Assembly (NCBI GenBank): GCA_937136395.1
Contig: CAKZOI010000047.1
Location: forward strand, 62,001-126,000
Origin: an uncultured Opitutia bacterium
GTDB lineage: Bacteria > Verrucomicrobiota > Verrucomicrobiia > Opitutales > Coraliomargaritaceae
DNA: 64,000 nt
Reading direction: 5' to 3'
Both the position numbers and the translations under genes were made by a program. The notes below the pieces were generated by a model, which was given only the letters and a program-made list of their open reading frames with translations, made no database searches and had not been told where the DNA came from. Below are positions 9,640 to 17,782 of this stretch, piece after piece (position 1 is the stretch's first letter; each line of letters starts with the position of its first letter).

Positions 9640-10487
9640 TGATGCAACGATCAAACAATACAATTCGTTGCATCCGTGCGTCATTGAGGACGCCTCGATC
9701 AAGCGACTTTCGTCATGCAACACATTCGCCCCGTGGCTTCACACTACTCGAAGTCATACTAGCAATCGCGATCACTGGTTTCGTCTTAGCAGCTGCGACT
9801 TCGTTTGTGGTATCGATCAGTCGCATCTGGGTGGATCGTGAAGAACGCAACTTTTTCGAAGACCATGTGGATGGTGTCACTGAGTTTCTGACTGCGAGTT
9901 TTTTATCCGCCGGCACAGAAATCACACTAGGAGATTCCCAAGAGGAAACAGGCACCCTAAATGAGGGCACGATCACTCCGAATGTCGCTACCGATGGCAA
10001 TACTGGCGAGAACACTGCCACTCCAAGTAATGGTGGGCTGATCCGTAAGTCTGAGGAACCCGTTGGCTGGGGCAAACCACCAGGATTCGCAGAATATAAA
10101 GATCCTCTGCTCAACTTCAAGCTGACCACAACACCGCCACTGTTGGTCAATCTAGACGACGCGCCTACAATCGGGATCGATGCCTTTGTTTATTTTGAAC
10201 CCGATGAGGGGCTTAGCCTGCTGTGGTATTCACTGCTTCAGGAAGAAGCTGAAGATATGGACGACCTTGTGCGCACTGAAATCAGCCCACTCGTCACTGC
10301 GATTAAATATATCTATTGGGATGCTGACTTTGAAAAATGGGAGGAAGAAGACGAACCTAAAGAAGGAGACGGCAACGATGAATATTTGTTACCTCGTTTT
10401 ATAAAGCTCATTTTCGAATATGAAGGCGAAACTAAAGAGCGCACCATCACGATACCCGTGCCATCTACGAGTGCACTACTCTATTAA
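9639..10487 (+). CDS. gspJ: Type II secretion minor pseudopilin GspJ-like
   Basis: The protein has a long leader (about 33 residues, Arg-rich) before RGFTLLEVILAIAITG and a larger soluble domain rich in acidic residues, about 282 residues in all, consistent with GspJ. The gspI stop overlaps the ATG chosen here by one base (TGATG). A TTG at 9636 and an ATG at 9642 are alternatives. The stretch from residue 105 to 145 is Gly/Thr/Asn-rich, suggesting a flexible insertion relative to shorter GspJ proteins. It should sit at the pseudopilus tip with GspI and GspK. Confidence 0.75.
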   Translation: MMQRSNNTIRCIRASLRTPRSSDFRHATHSPRGFTLLEVILAIAITGFVLAAATSFVVSISRIWVDREERNFFEDHVDGVTEFLTASFLSAGTEITLGDSQEETGTLNEGTITPNVATDGNTGENTATPSNGGLIRKSEEPVGWGKPPGFAEYKDPLLNFKLTTTPPLLVNLDDAPTIGIDAFVYFEPDEGLSLLWYSLLQEEAEDMDDLVRTEISPLVTAIKYIYWDADFEKWEEEDEPKEGDGNDEYLLPRFIKLIFEYEGETKERTITIPVPSTSALLY

Positions 10488-10490
10488 CTA

Positions 10491-11654
10491 ATGAGTCTCC
10501 GAAACGGCAGTCAACGTCCCAAGGTCCACGCCAGCTCGCCGAGCAGGTCATATATTTCGGCGCGTATCCCTCGACGTTCGCGAGATGGTTCAGTTCTGGT
10601 CGCCGTTCTCGCCATCATTTTGCTGCTCTCATTCTTAATCACCCGTTTCATGCAAGAGGCGATCGAAGACCTCGAGTATCGTGCACTCTTCAATGAGCCA
10701 TCAGATGCTCGATCGTTTGCGTATAGCATGTTGGAGGTCGCCCTCGCAAATGTGCAAGAGGTGGCACTGATTGATGATGGCAAGTTACACGCACCCGAAC
10801 AAGGCTGGAAAGATCCCATCAGCTATGCAGGCATCAACATTCCAAACGGATGGGAGGTGCAAATCACGATTACAGACGAAGGTGGCAAGCTCCCACTCAA
10901 TACCATGAGCGAAGAAATGTTGAATCGTCTACTGGAAGATCAATTAGATATAGACTTTGGCACCACTCGCGAACTCAGTAGTTCACTACTCGACTGGATC
11001 GACGCTGACAGCACGCGCCGACTCAACGGAGCTGAGTCCGAGGACTACCTCGACCGGCGCCCCGGTTATAAAGCGGCCAACGGTCCACTTCAATCCATAG
11101 AGGAGTTACGTTACATCCAGGGCTGGGATGAAACATTTTTTGATGAAGAAGGCCACCCGAATGAGCTCTTTGACCAACTCTCGCAAGTCGTCTCCGTAGT
11201 GAACACTGGTGCGATTAATTTAAACGCCGCCCCCCAAGAGGTATTAGAAGTCTTAGCCCTCGAAGACGGTTTTCAAGATGACGTTCTATTTGATGGTCTC
11301 GATGAGCCCTACCTAAAATCCACACCAGAATCGGTAAATGCCCAAAATGGTGGCGTGGAAGTTGGTCTCTTAAGTATTACTGTGCGTCTTTATCGAGGCG
11401 ACTCACCCTTTACTTTAACTGCGTTGGTGGAGCCAGATTTTAATACTGAAGGCGACAGTAGCAACTCAGCTGGCGGTCAGGCACCGGGCACAGCTTCGGA
11501 TGATGCTCCTAAAACGGGCGCAACCAGTGAGCAGGATGCCATAAAATACCCTTTTAAACTCCTGCGAATCAGCGAATACGCACAAAATGATCAAACGAGC
11601 ACTCCCGCGCGCTATTCCGCTATGGACATTGGCGAAGAAGCCGATTCATTCTAA
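10491..11654 (+). CDS. gspK: Type II secretion tip pseudopilin GspK
   Basis: At 387 residues this is the largest pseudopilin, as expected for GspK. The hydrophobic N-terminal helix follows a basic leader (RDGSVLVAVLAIILLLSF) and lacks the usual Glu at +5, another GspK trait. The periplasmic part contains DEGGKLPLNTM, LLDWIDADSTRR, a GPLQSIEELRYI segment and NTGAINLNAAPQEVL, the helix-hairpin-helix-like region typical of this family. The C-terminus carries a Ser/Gly/Thr-rich linker and a short tail. The gene begins three bases after gspJ. Confidence 0.88.
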   Translation: MSLRNGSQRPKVHASSPSRSYISARIPRRSRDGSVLVAVLAIILLLSFLITRFMQEAIEDLEYRALFNEPSDARSFAYSMLEVALANVQEVALIDDGKLHAPEQGWKDPISYAGINIPNGWEVQITITDEGGKLPLNTMSEEMLNRLLEDQLDIDFGTTRELSSSLLDWIDADSTRRLNGAESEDYLDRRPGYKAANGPLQSIEELRYIQGWDETFFDEEGHPNELFDQLSQVVSVVNTGAINLNAAPQEVLEVLALEDGFQDDVLFDGLDEPYLKSTPESVNAQNGGVEVGLLSITVRLYRGDSPFTLTALVEPDFNTEGDSSNSAGGQAPGTASDDAPKTGATSEQDAIKYPFKLLRISEYAQNDQTSTPARYSAMDIGEEADSF

Positions 11655-11660
11655 ACGATT

Positions 11661-12986
11661 GTGACCGACCCTTCCACAGACCTATCAACTACACAGCCTG
11701 AGTTAATTGAGGCTGAACAAGTGCTGCGCATTCCCGGGCACTTGTTTTTCGTCGAAAGTGTGGAACTCCCGCCAGCCCTAGAGGCCGCAGAAATTGCTGA
11801 TTTTGCCGAGCTTACCGTCGAGTCCATCGCCCCCTTCCCGATAGAGCAGCTCAACTGGGGTTTTCTACATACTGAAGACGCCACTTTCATCCTTATATAC
11901 GCGGCACATCGTGACCGCCTAAAAAGCGCCACTACGGATAATCTCGAGCCTTACGCATGGGTGCTTCCAGATTTCGCTTGTCTACACGGAGCGCATTTCC
12001 CTGAGGCCACTGAAGTCACATTAATCTCCGAAGAATGCGTCACCCTGCTGCATTATGATGCTGGCTCTGAAGTGCCCCGCATGGCGGCGTCTTTGCCCTT
12101 CGAAGCTAGTAATGAATCGAAAGTCATCGCATCCATTCGAGCCGATGTAGAAGACAACGATGACTACCCGCGAAAACTCTCTTTGCGTTTGGTCGACTCC
12201 CCTGTCAGTGAGCAGGGCATACCTACATTCCATCACATTGAAGAAGGCACGAATAATGGCGAGAACTTTGGCAATTGGACGGAGCTGAGTCCTTCAGAAA
12301 AGTCTCTGTGGCAATCGGATATACGTAGCACTGCATTTAAAGAAGCGGAGCGAAGCGCACGTCGAACAGGTGGCCTCATAACCAAAATCACGATGTGGGC
12401 AGCATTATGCGGGCTCTTACTAGTCGGTTTAGAAATTTTGCTTTTAGCTGGCAACGCTTGGCTCACCACTCAGGCCAACCAAATTGCCAAACAACAGCCA
12501 ATTGTCGCCAAAATTGAAGATAAGCAGACGCTCATGAATAAGCTGGAGCAAGTTGCGCAAAATGAACTGCGCCCGATAGCGATTCTCGACGCGCTCAACA
12601 CGTCTCGACCAGACGGTATTTACTTTACCAGCACTGAAACCGAGGGGCAAAATCGCATCACGATCGACGGCATCGCCAGCACCGTAAACGATCTCAATCG
12701 CTACACAGACATCCTCAGTCAATCAGGAACTTTCCAATTGGTAGGCACTCCGAAATCACTCACTCGTGGGGGCAAGACAACATTTACCGCAACACTTGAT
12801 TATCGTCATCAGGTAGCAAGTCAGCCAAAAGTCGCTCCAGAGGAGGCAACGCCCCCCGATTCCCCAAACGACGAAGCATCTGACACGCTTGCAGAAGTCG
12901 ACACAGTCGCAGATACCCCGCGCCGCCAGACTGTAGACGCTCCAGAAGAATCAAAAACTACAGAGGAGGTCACCCCAGAAATATGA
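11661..12986 (+). CDS. gspL: Type II secretion platform protein GspL-like
   Basis: A 441-residue protein with a cytoplasmic N-terminal part of about 240 residues, one transmembrane helix near residues 245-270 and a periplasmic ferredoxin-like part, then a Pro/Glu/Thr-rich tail. This is the GspL (PilM-PilN-like) architecture; the N-terminal domain would recruit the assembly ATPase GspE. GTG at 11661 lies six bases after the gspK stop and is the only reasonable start. The 3' end overlaps gspM by ATGA. Sequence similarity in this family is weak, so the call depends on topology and position. Confidence 0.7.
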   Translation: MTDPSTDLSTTQPELIEAEQVLRIPGHLFFVESVELPPALEAAEIADFAELTVESIAPFPIEQLNWGFLHTEDATFILIYAAHRDRLKSATTDNLEPYAWVLPDFACLHGAHFPEATEVTLISEECVTLLHYDAGSEVPRMAASLPFEASNESKVIASIRADVEDNDDYPRKLSLRLVDSPVSEQGIPTFHHIEEGTNNGENFGNWTELSPSEKSLWQSDIRSTAFKEAERSARRTGGLITKITMWAALCGLLLVGLEILLLAGNAWLTTQANQIAKQQPIVAKIEDKQTLMNKLEQVAQNELRPIAILDALNTSRPDGIYFTSTETEGQNRITIDGIASTVNDLNRYTDILSQSGTFQLVGTPKSLTRGGKTTFTATLDYRHQVASQPKVAPEEATPPDSPNDEASDTLAEVDTVADTPRRQTVDAPEESKTTEEVTPEI

Positions 12987-13546
12987 GTGCTCTCATCGAC
13001 AAATCTAAACGTATTTACAAGCGGATGACTGTGCGTGAAAAGCTACTTTGTTTGCTGTTCACTCTGGTCTTTATTTTCATCTGGGCAAATAGCTGGTTCA
13101 AACGCACCTCGAGGTGGAACGACACACGCCAACTGTCCGCCGTTGAACTGGAAACGCAGGCGCAATGGCTCGAGCGTGGTGACTTTTACGCAGAAGGACT
13201 CGCACGCGCCTTAGAGCGAGTGGATCCAGCCAAGACGTATTCAGCCTCACAACTATCAGGCAAGATCGATGGCTTACTACGCCAAGCCGCACTGGCCACA
13301 CAAGCTGATATGGACCCCGTTCGCACACGAGAAGGCGAGATATTCAACGACCACAACCTTCGCGTTCGCCTGAGCCGTATTTCCATTGCTCAACTCATTA
13401 AAATTAACACGCTCCTCAAACAGGAGACGCCCTATATTAACATACAAAGCGTCCGCATTAATGCGAATCGCAGTAATCCAGAGCAGCTCGACGCTCGCTT
13501 GGAAATCAACTCTTTTGACTTAATAGACGAAACAATCCAAAACTAG
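12983..13546 (+). CDS. gspM: Type II secretion platform protein GspM-like
   Basis: A 187-residue bitopic protein: basic cytoplasmic N-terminus, EKLLCLLFTLVFIFIWANSW as the single membrane helix, a coiled-coil-prone stretch and a compact ferredoxin-like periplasmic domain. This matches GspM/PilO, which pairs with GspL to connect the pseudopilus motor to the secretin. It overlaps gspL by four bases. I see no GspM signature beyond topology, size and neighbours. Confidence 0.68.
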   Translation: MSALIDKSKRIYKRMTVREKLLCLLFTLVFIFIWANSWFKRTSRWNDTRQLSAVELETQAQWLERGDFYAEGLARALERVDPAKTYSASQLSGKIDGLLRQAALATQADMDPVRTREGEIFNDHNLRVRLSRISIAQLIKINTLLKQETPYINIQSVRINANRSNPEQLDARLEINSFDLIDETIQN

Positions 13547-13579
13547 TTTTGTCGCACCTATTTATCTGACCGCTTCGAT

Positions 13580-15736
13580 ATGCACCTTCTACGAAGAACC
13601 CTCCACCTCTCCCTTTGCGTCATCGCCCCACTCATAGCGACTGCGCAAGAAGACCCCAATGAATCTGATGCCCAAATCGAGGTTCCGGACCTAATCGCCC
13701 CCCCAGGAGCTGCCATCAGCCCTGTCGAACCAGAAGTGGAGACTCCTGACAAAATGCTCGGCACACTCGTTTTGAGCGACGACTCCGCATTGCAAGTGCT
13801 CGATCTACTGGAGCAAATGACCGGTAAGATCATTTTACGCCGACAGGATATTTCACCCGCAAAAATCAACTTCAATTCGAACGGCCCGATTTCTCAAAAA
13901 GAAGCCGTCCTCGCACTGGAGAGTTTACTCACGCTCAATGGCATTATGTTAACGGACATGGGCGGGCGCTTTATGAAGGCGGTGCCTGCGACCAACGTGA
14001 ATAGCCACGTCCCAGAGATGCTACTCGGCACCACCTTAGATTTACCTGCTAGCCAACAAATCTACGCAAAACTCTTCAAATTCGATTATCTAAATGCAGA
14101 GCAGATCAGTGGCACACTCGTGCAGCCATTGCTCTCACAGAATTCGAGCATAATTCCCTTCGTCAAATCCAATGCACTTTTGGTGACCGATGCTCTGGTC
14201 AATCTACAACGCATCGAACAGATCATTAGCGAGGCAGATCGCGCACAAATCGTTCGCGAAGAAATCATATTCAAAAAACTCGATTATGTGCAGGCTAGCG
14301 AAATGAAAGAACGCCTCGACAATCTCATTGAAGGCCCTCTCAAAAGCTACCTAGAAGGGAACACCAGTGTCACCGCTGATGAACGAACCAACCAACTCAT
14401 TCTGATCACGCACCCTGGCAATCTGGAACCCATCATGAATGTGATCGCGAGTGTTGATGTCGACGCCGCACCACTCACTGGCAGTGAAGTGTTTCAGCTA
14501 CGCCAAGCTAAAGCAGAAGAAGTCGTCCCGATCATTGAAAACATTATCTCCGGTCAAAAAGAAGGCCGCGAAGAAGACGCTAAAGTAACGCGCGACAACC
14601 AAAATCAAAACAACCGCAACAACCAAAACGCGAATCAGCCCAACCTTCCTGGTAATAACCAACCCGCACCAGTTGCATCGACGACTTCATCCGGTAGTGT
14701 CGAATCCAACAGTTCCTTACAGTTCTCCAACTTCGTCGGGCTCTCTGCCGATGAGCGCACCAACTCCATTGTCGCTTACGGCACCAACCAAGACCTAAAG
14801 ACGCTTAAAGAGTTAATCGAAAAAATTGATATTCCTCTGCCTCAGGTGCTAATCGAAGCGATTATCACTCAAGTGACTTTAAATGAAAAACAAACAAGTG
14901 GCCTCAGCAACTTCAGCTTCCTATACGATGGTGTGACTCGAACATTTAGTGAAATCGCAGCTGGCACCGCAGGCGGCATTTCATTCTCCGGAGGTTCGAT
15001 CTCACTCGATGACCCAAGTGCCTTCAGTTTAGGCACGGGCATTACGCCGACCAATACCGACAGTGATACACGCGTGCTCTCCGCGCCGCGAATCGTCGTT
15101 AGTCATAATGAGGAAGGTGTGATCAATGTCAGCCGCTCACAACCAATCATTACTGCATCAACGACTTCCGGAGTCAGCGATAGTCTCAATTCACGTAGTA
15201 GCGTCGAGTATCGAGACATCGGTATTAGGCTCACTGTCACTCCATTGATCGGTGCAGATGGCACGGTGCAAATGGTGATCGAACAAACTGTGGAAAATGT
15301 GATTGAAACCATTCAAATCGATAACAACGACCAGCCCGTCATTGGTGTTCGTGAAGCGACCTCCACAATCAGTGTCAAGGATGGCGAAATCATTGTCCTA
15401 GGAGGCCTTCAAGAAAACACAGGCACCGACAGTAACAATTATTTCCCAATCGTCGGCCGATTCCCAGGCGTGCGTAATATTTTCGGAGGCTCTACGGACG
15501 ACTACGAACGCACTGAAATCATTATTTTCATTCGACCAACCGTCCTACAAAGTCCGGATCAAGCAGGAGCTTTATCTGATGAGTATATTGAAAGTGCCGC
15601 CGAACAGGAGGCGATTAAGGAATATCTAGATGAAGGCACTACAGGCGACCTCTACTTAGAAGGCAGTAGCTTCGAAGAAAAAGAACCCGTTCAAATCAAT
15701 TCAACACAACCACGCTCCAATAGACGCACCCGTTAA
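13580..15736 (+). CDS. gspD: Type II secretion secretin GspD
   Basis: A 718-residue outer-membrane secretin. A signal peptide (about 22 residues ending ATAQ) is followed by repeated N-domains with paired TADERTN-type segments (SADERTNSIVAYG in the last), then the secretin core with SAPRIVVSHNEEG, VTPLIGADGTVQM and EIIVLGGLQENTG, ending in RTEIIIFIRPTVL. Between two N-domains lies a low-complexity Asn/Gln linker near residues 335-370. GspD forms the outer-membrane gate for folded exoproteins. No pilotin gene is seen nearby. The start follows gspM by 33 bases. Confidence 0.93.
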   Translation: MHLLRRTLHLSLCVIAPLIATAQEDPNESDAQIEVPDLIAPPGAAISPVEPEVETPDKMLGTLVLSDDSALQVLDLLEQMTGKIILRRQDISPAKINFNSNGPISQKEAVLALESLLTLNGIMLTDMGGRFMKAVPATNVNSHVPEMLLGTTLDLPASQQIYAKLFKFDYLNAEQISGTLVQPLLSQNSSIIPFVKSNALLVTDALVNLQRIEQIISEADRAQIVREEIIFKKLDYVQASEMKERLDNLIEGPLKSYLEGNTSVTADERTNQLILITHPGNLEPIMNVIASVDVDAAPLTGSEVFQLRQAKAEEVVPIIENIISGQKEGREEDAKVTRDNQNQNNRNNQNANQPNLPGNNQPAPVASTTSSGSVESNSSLQFSNFVGLSADERTNSIVAYGTNQDLKTLKELIEKIDIPLPQVLIEAIITQVTLNEKQTSGLSNFSFLYDGVTRTFSEIAAGTAGGISFSGGSISLDDPSAFSLGTGITPTNTDSDTRVLSAPRIVVSHNEEGVINVSRSQPIITASTTSGVSDSLNSRSSVEYRDIGIRLTVTPLIGADGTVQMVIEQTVENVIETIQIDNNDQPVIGVREATSTISVKDGEIIVLGGLQENTGTDSNNYFPIVGRFPGVRNIFGGSTDDYERTEIIIFIRPTVLQSPDQAGALSDEYIESAAEQEAIKEYLDEGTTGDLYLEGSSFEEKEPVQINSTQPRSNRRTR

Positions 15737-15742
15737 TTTTTA

Positions 15743-16306
15743 ATGCGCCAAACAGCTACAGATTGTAATTTTCGAACTCGACTCGTGATGTGCATGGCGC
15801 TCGTGAGCCTGGCCTTGGTATTGCCACTCACTGCCAGTTCCACGCTTGAGTCGAAAAGCCCTTTCCTCCCACCCGATCACAATAAGAAAACAGTGGTCGC
15901 CCCAAAACCCGTGCAACAAAACGGACCCATTTCACGTGAGATTGAGTTTCGAGGTGTTGTGGAGTTAAACGGAAACTATCAGTTCAGCTTGTTTAATAAA
16001 ACAGACCAAAAGGGTTACTGGATAAAGCAAGGTGATAGCAAAGAAGGCATCAGCGTAAGCAGTTTCGACCTCAGTAGTATGTCTGTTACCATATCACAAA
16101 ACGGTCGCAGTGAGCGATTAACTCTAATGGAGTCGACTGATAGTCCACTGCCAGTAGCCGTATCCGCACCGCCAACTAAACAGCCGACGGTAAAGAACAA
16201 CAAACAGCCACAGTTGCCACCAGGCCTTCAAAACGCGGCCAATACAAACAACAGGTCCACCAAGCGCACGATCCCCCGTCGCCGTGTCATCTTACCCAAA
16301 AAGTAA
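15743..16306 (+). CDS. GspC-like periplasmic protein of the secretion operon
   Basis: A 187-residue protein with an N-terminal hydrophobic segment (signal anchor or signal peptide near residues 13-32), a small beta domain (EIEFRGVVELNGNYQFSLF then YWIKQGD) and a basic, Pro/Asn-rich C-terminus. The beta domain resembles the homology region of GspC/PilP, which contacts the secretin N-domain, and the gene follows gspD by six bases. GspC normally precedes gspD, and this protein has no PDZ or coiled coil, so a divergent GspC or an unrelated accessory protein are both possible. Confidence 0.5.
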   Translation: MRQTATDCNFRTRLVMCMALVSLALVLPLTASSTLESKSPFLPPDHNKKTVVAPKPVQQNGPISREIEFRGVVELNGNYQFSLFNKTDQKGYWIKQGDSKEGISVSSFDLSSMSVTISQNGRSERLTLMESTDSPLPVAVSAPPTKQPTVKNNKQPQLPPGLQNAANTNNRSTKRTIPRRRVILPKK

Positions 16307-16517
16307 GCTCATTTGCCAAAGGGCATAGCAGGGTCAAAATATACAAATATCCAAGCAGAACGCACAAACCTCCTGCCTCAAAAACTCCGTGTCTTTGCGC
16401 CTCCGTGAGAACCTCATTTTGTGCCCTTATGTAATTTCTGCGGTTTATGAAAAACAGAGCCATAGCATAAGCGATAAAAAACCACGCCAGAGAAGCTCTT
16501 GCATACACATCATTGAT

Positions 16518-16537
16518 GGCGCGGAGGGACCCGCGCC
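16518..16537. repeat. Palindromic element with GGGAC loop
   Basis: A perfect inverted repeat with arms GGCGCGG and CCGCGCC around the loop AGGGAC. A second element of the same build (different arm sequence, loop GGGGAC) is found at 41253-41272. No T-run follows, so it is not a standard terminator. Confidence 0.65.
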
Positions 16538-16583
16538 GCTACCTCAAACCAAAGCGTTACCGCTTCGGCTACAAGCTTTCAGG

Positions 16584-16636
16584 AATCCGTGTTTATCTGG
16601 CGTCTATCCGTGGTTAATAATCACGTCAGAGAAGCC
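16584..16636 (+). repeat. Direct repeat, left copy (flanks higBA)
   Basis: About 50 bases closely matching 17419-17469. Both contain GTTTATCTG, then ATCCGTGG, then TAATAATCACGTCAGAGAAG, with only a few substitutions and a one-base length difference. The two copies lie on either side of the higBA pair. A related, more diverged copy in opposite orientation is at 41516-41545. Confidence 0.8.
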
Positions 16637-16763
16637 AGTCATACACTTGCCAAAAGTGCCTATGATCTCTTAGTGACTACATTGATCATATGTGCATTCT
16701 CTGGTCCACAAAATACAGAGCTATTGCATAATAGCGTGTATAAGCGGTTAAAAAATTAAGTAT

Positions 16764-17042
16764 ATGATTCAATCGTTTGCAGATGCTGATACAAAGCAAC
16801 TCTTCGAAGAGGAAAGGAATCGTCGTTTCTCATCAATTCAGCGTGTCGCACTGCGAAAGCTGATCCAAATCAATCGTGCCGGAAAACTGGAAGATCTGAT
16901 GGTTCCACCCGGTAATCGACTTGAGGCACTAAAAGGCAATTTGTTCGGTTACCATTCGATTCGAATTAACAATCAATGGCGAGTCGTCTTCCGCTGGACA
17001 GATCAAGGCCCTGAAGACGTGCAGATCATTGACTACCATTGA
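16764..17042 (+). CDS. higB: HigB-type (RelE superfamily) toxin
   Basis: A 92-residue protein with the HigB layout: [15 protein letters not shown], then [15 protein letters not shown], then [15 protein letters not shown] and a final VQIIDYH. HigB toxins are ribosome-dependent mRNA interferases held inactive by HigA. The toxin-first order with the antitoxin directly downstream is characteristic. The ATG at 16764 is preceded by AT-rich sequence. The pair lies between two direct repeats and near a tRNA gene, as expected for a mobile or recently gained cassette. Confidence 0.9.
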   Translation: MIQSFADADTKQLFEEERNRRFSSIQRVALRKLIQINRAGKLEDLMVPPGNRLEALKGNLFGYHSIRINNQWRVVFRWTDQGPEDVQIIDYH

Positions 17043-17073
17043 CAATGCCCTCGTAACGTTACACGTTATACCC

Positions 17074-17376
17074 ATGAACCCACCGATCACACCTGGCGAA
17101 ATACTTCTAGAGGAATACCTAGTGCCGATGAACATCTCTCAAAACGCAATGGCACGAGCCATCGGCGTGGCACCGCGGGCAATCAATGAGATAGTGCATG
17201 GGAAACGCTCGATCACTCCACAGATGTCGATCCGTTTTGGAGCTTTCTTTAGACAATCTGAAGACTTTTGGCATGGTATTCAGGTGGAGTGCGACTTCCG
17301 CGCATTACGTAAGGACAAGCTGAAACTTACCAAATATGTGCAAACCGCTGAATCATTGATCGCCTGTGAAGATTGA
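17074..17376 (+). CDS. higA: HigA-type antitoxin
   Basis: A 100-residue HTH_XRE protein: [20 protein letters not shown], then an HTH around [20 protein letters not shown] and [13 protein letters not shown], the standard HigA signature. HigA neutralises HigB and usually represses its own operon through this HTH. I chose the ATG at 17074 because it gives the family's standard N-terminus; a TTG at 17029 would overlap higB and add 15 unrelated residues. It is 31 bases downstream of the higB stop. Confidence 0.9.
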   Translation: MNPPITPGEILLEEYLVPMNISQNAMARAIGVAPRAINEIVHGKRSITPQMSIRFGAFFRQSEDFWHGIQVECDFRALRKDKLKLTKYVQTAESLIACED

Positions 17377-17418
17377 GTCTATGCTTCATTAAAACGCTCC
17401 GACTACAGACTTTCGCAC

Positions 17419-17469
17419 ATCCGCGTTTATCTGCGTCCATCCGTGGCTAATAATCACGTCAGAGAAGCC
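17419..17469 (+). repeat. Direct repeat, right copy (next to tRNA-Arg)
   Basis: The partner of 16584-16636. It ends 11 bases from the 3' CCA end of the tRNA-Arg gene on the opposite strand. Together the two copies bracket higBA. Confidence 0.8.
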
Positions 17470-17480
17470 AAGCCGTAGTC

Positions 17481-17555
<75 letters not shown>

Positions 17556-17705
17556 TGTCCAAACTTCGCTAGACTCATGACTTACTCTCTTTGGTCAACG
17601 CGAAAAGCCGCTAGCGCATGGCAATCTCATTGTTATGGAGTCCAGCCTACTATTTCCCAGTATACATCAGTGTCCTTGTTACTTGCGACAAGTGTCTCAT
17701 TTAAT

Positions 17706-17724
17706 GAAAATGAGATTCAGTATC
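17706..17724 (+). promoter_or_regulatory. Predicted Fur box 1 upstream of the porin operon
   Basis: The 19 bases GAAAATGAGATTCAGTATC agree with the classical Fur consensus GATAATGATAATCATTATC at 15 of 19 positions by direct comparison. They lie 59 bases before the porin ATG. This suggests iron-dependent repression of the downstream module. A Fur-family relative (Zur, PerR) cannot be excluded from sequence alone. Confidence 0.6.
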
Positions 17725-17749
17725 AAATAATGCTTGACGCGCCTTGACT

Positions 17750-17768
17750 GCTATTGAGACTCAATCTC
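17750..17768 (+). promoter_or_regulatory. Predicted Fur box 2 (weaker)
   Basis: A second Fur-like site, matching the same consensus at 13 of 19 positions, sits 14 bases before the porin ATG. It contains the perfect palindrome ATTGAGACTCAAT. Tandem sites are usual at strongly Fur-regulated promoters. The sequence between the boxes carries TTGA tetramers in 10-base phase (17734, 17744, 17754). Confidence 0.45.
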
Positions 17769-17782
17769 CTTGACTAATAGAA

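Larger units (their letters stand above)
16307..16763. other. Repeat-rich non-coding stretch
   Basis: No convincing gene lies in these 457 bases. The region holds several repeat-like segments: a CTCCGTGTCTTTGCGCCTCC run near 16386, a palindromic element at 16518-16537, and one copy of the direct repeat at 16584-16636 that recurs at 17419-17469. The short open frames on either strand read through these repeats and have no protein-like features. The promoter of higBA is presumably in the last 80 bases. Confidence 0.6.

Noticed and set aside
16287-16508. Minus-strand frame of 73 codons with a hydrophobic stretch
   Set aside because: It reads through dispersed repeats and overlaps the end of the GspC-like gene; no conserved pattern or start signal.
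17734-17759. CRISPR-like interpretation of the short periodic repeats
   Set aside because: Units are only 4-6 bases at 10-base spacing; no repeat-spacer architecture and no cas genes in the window.
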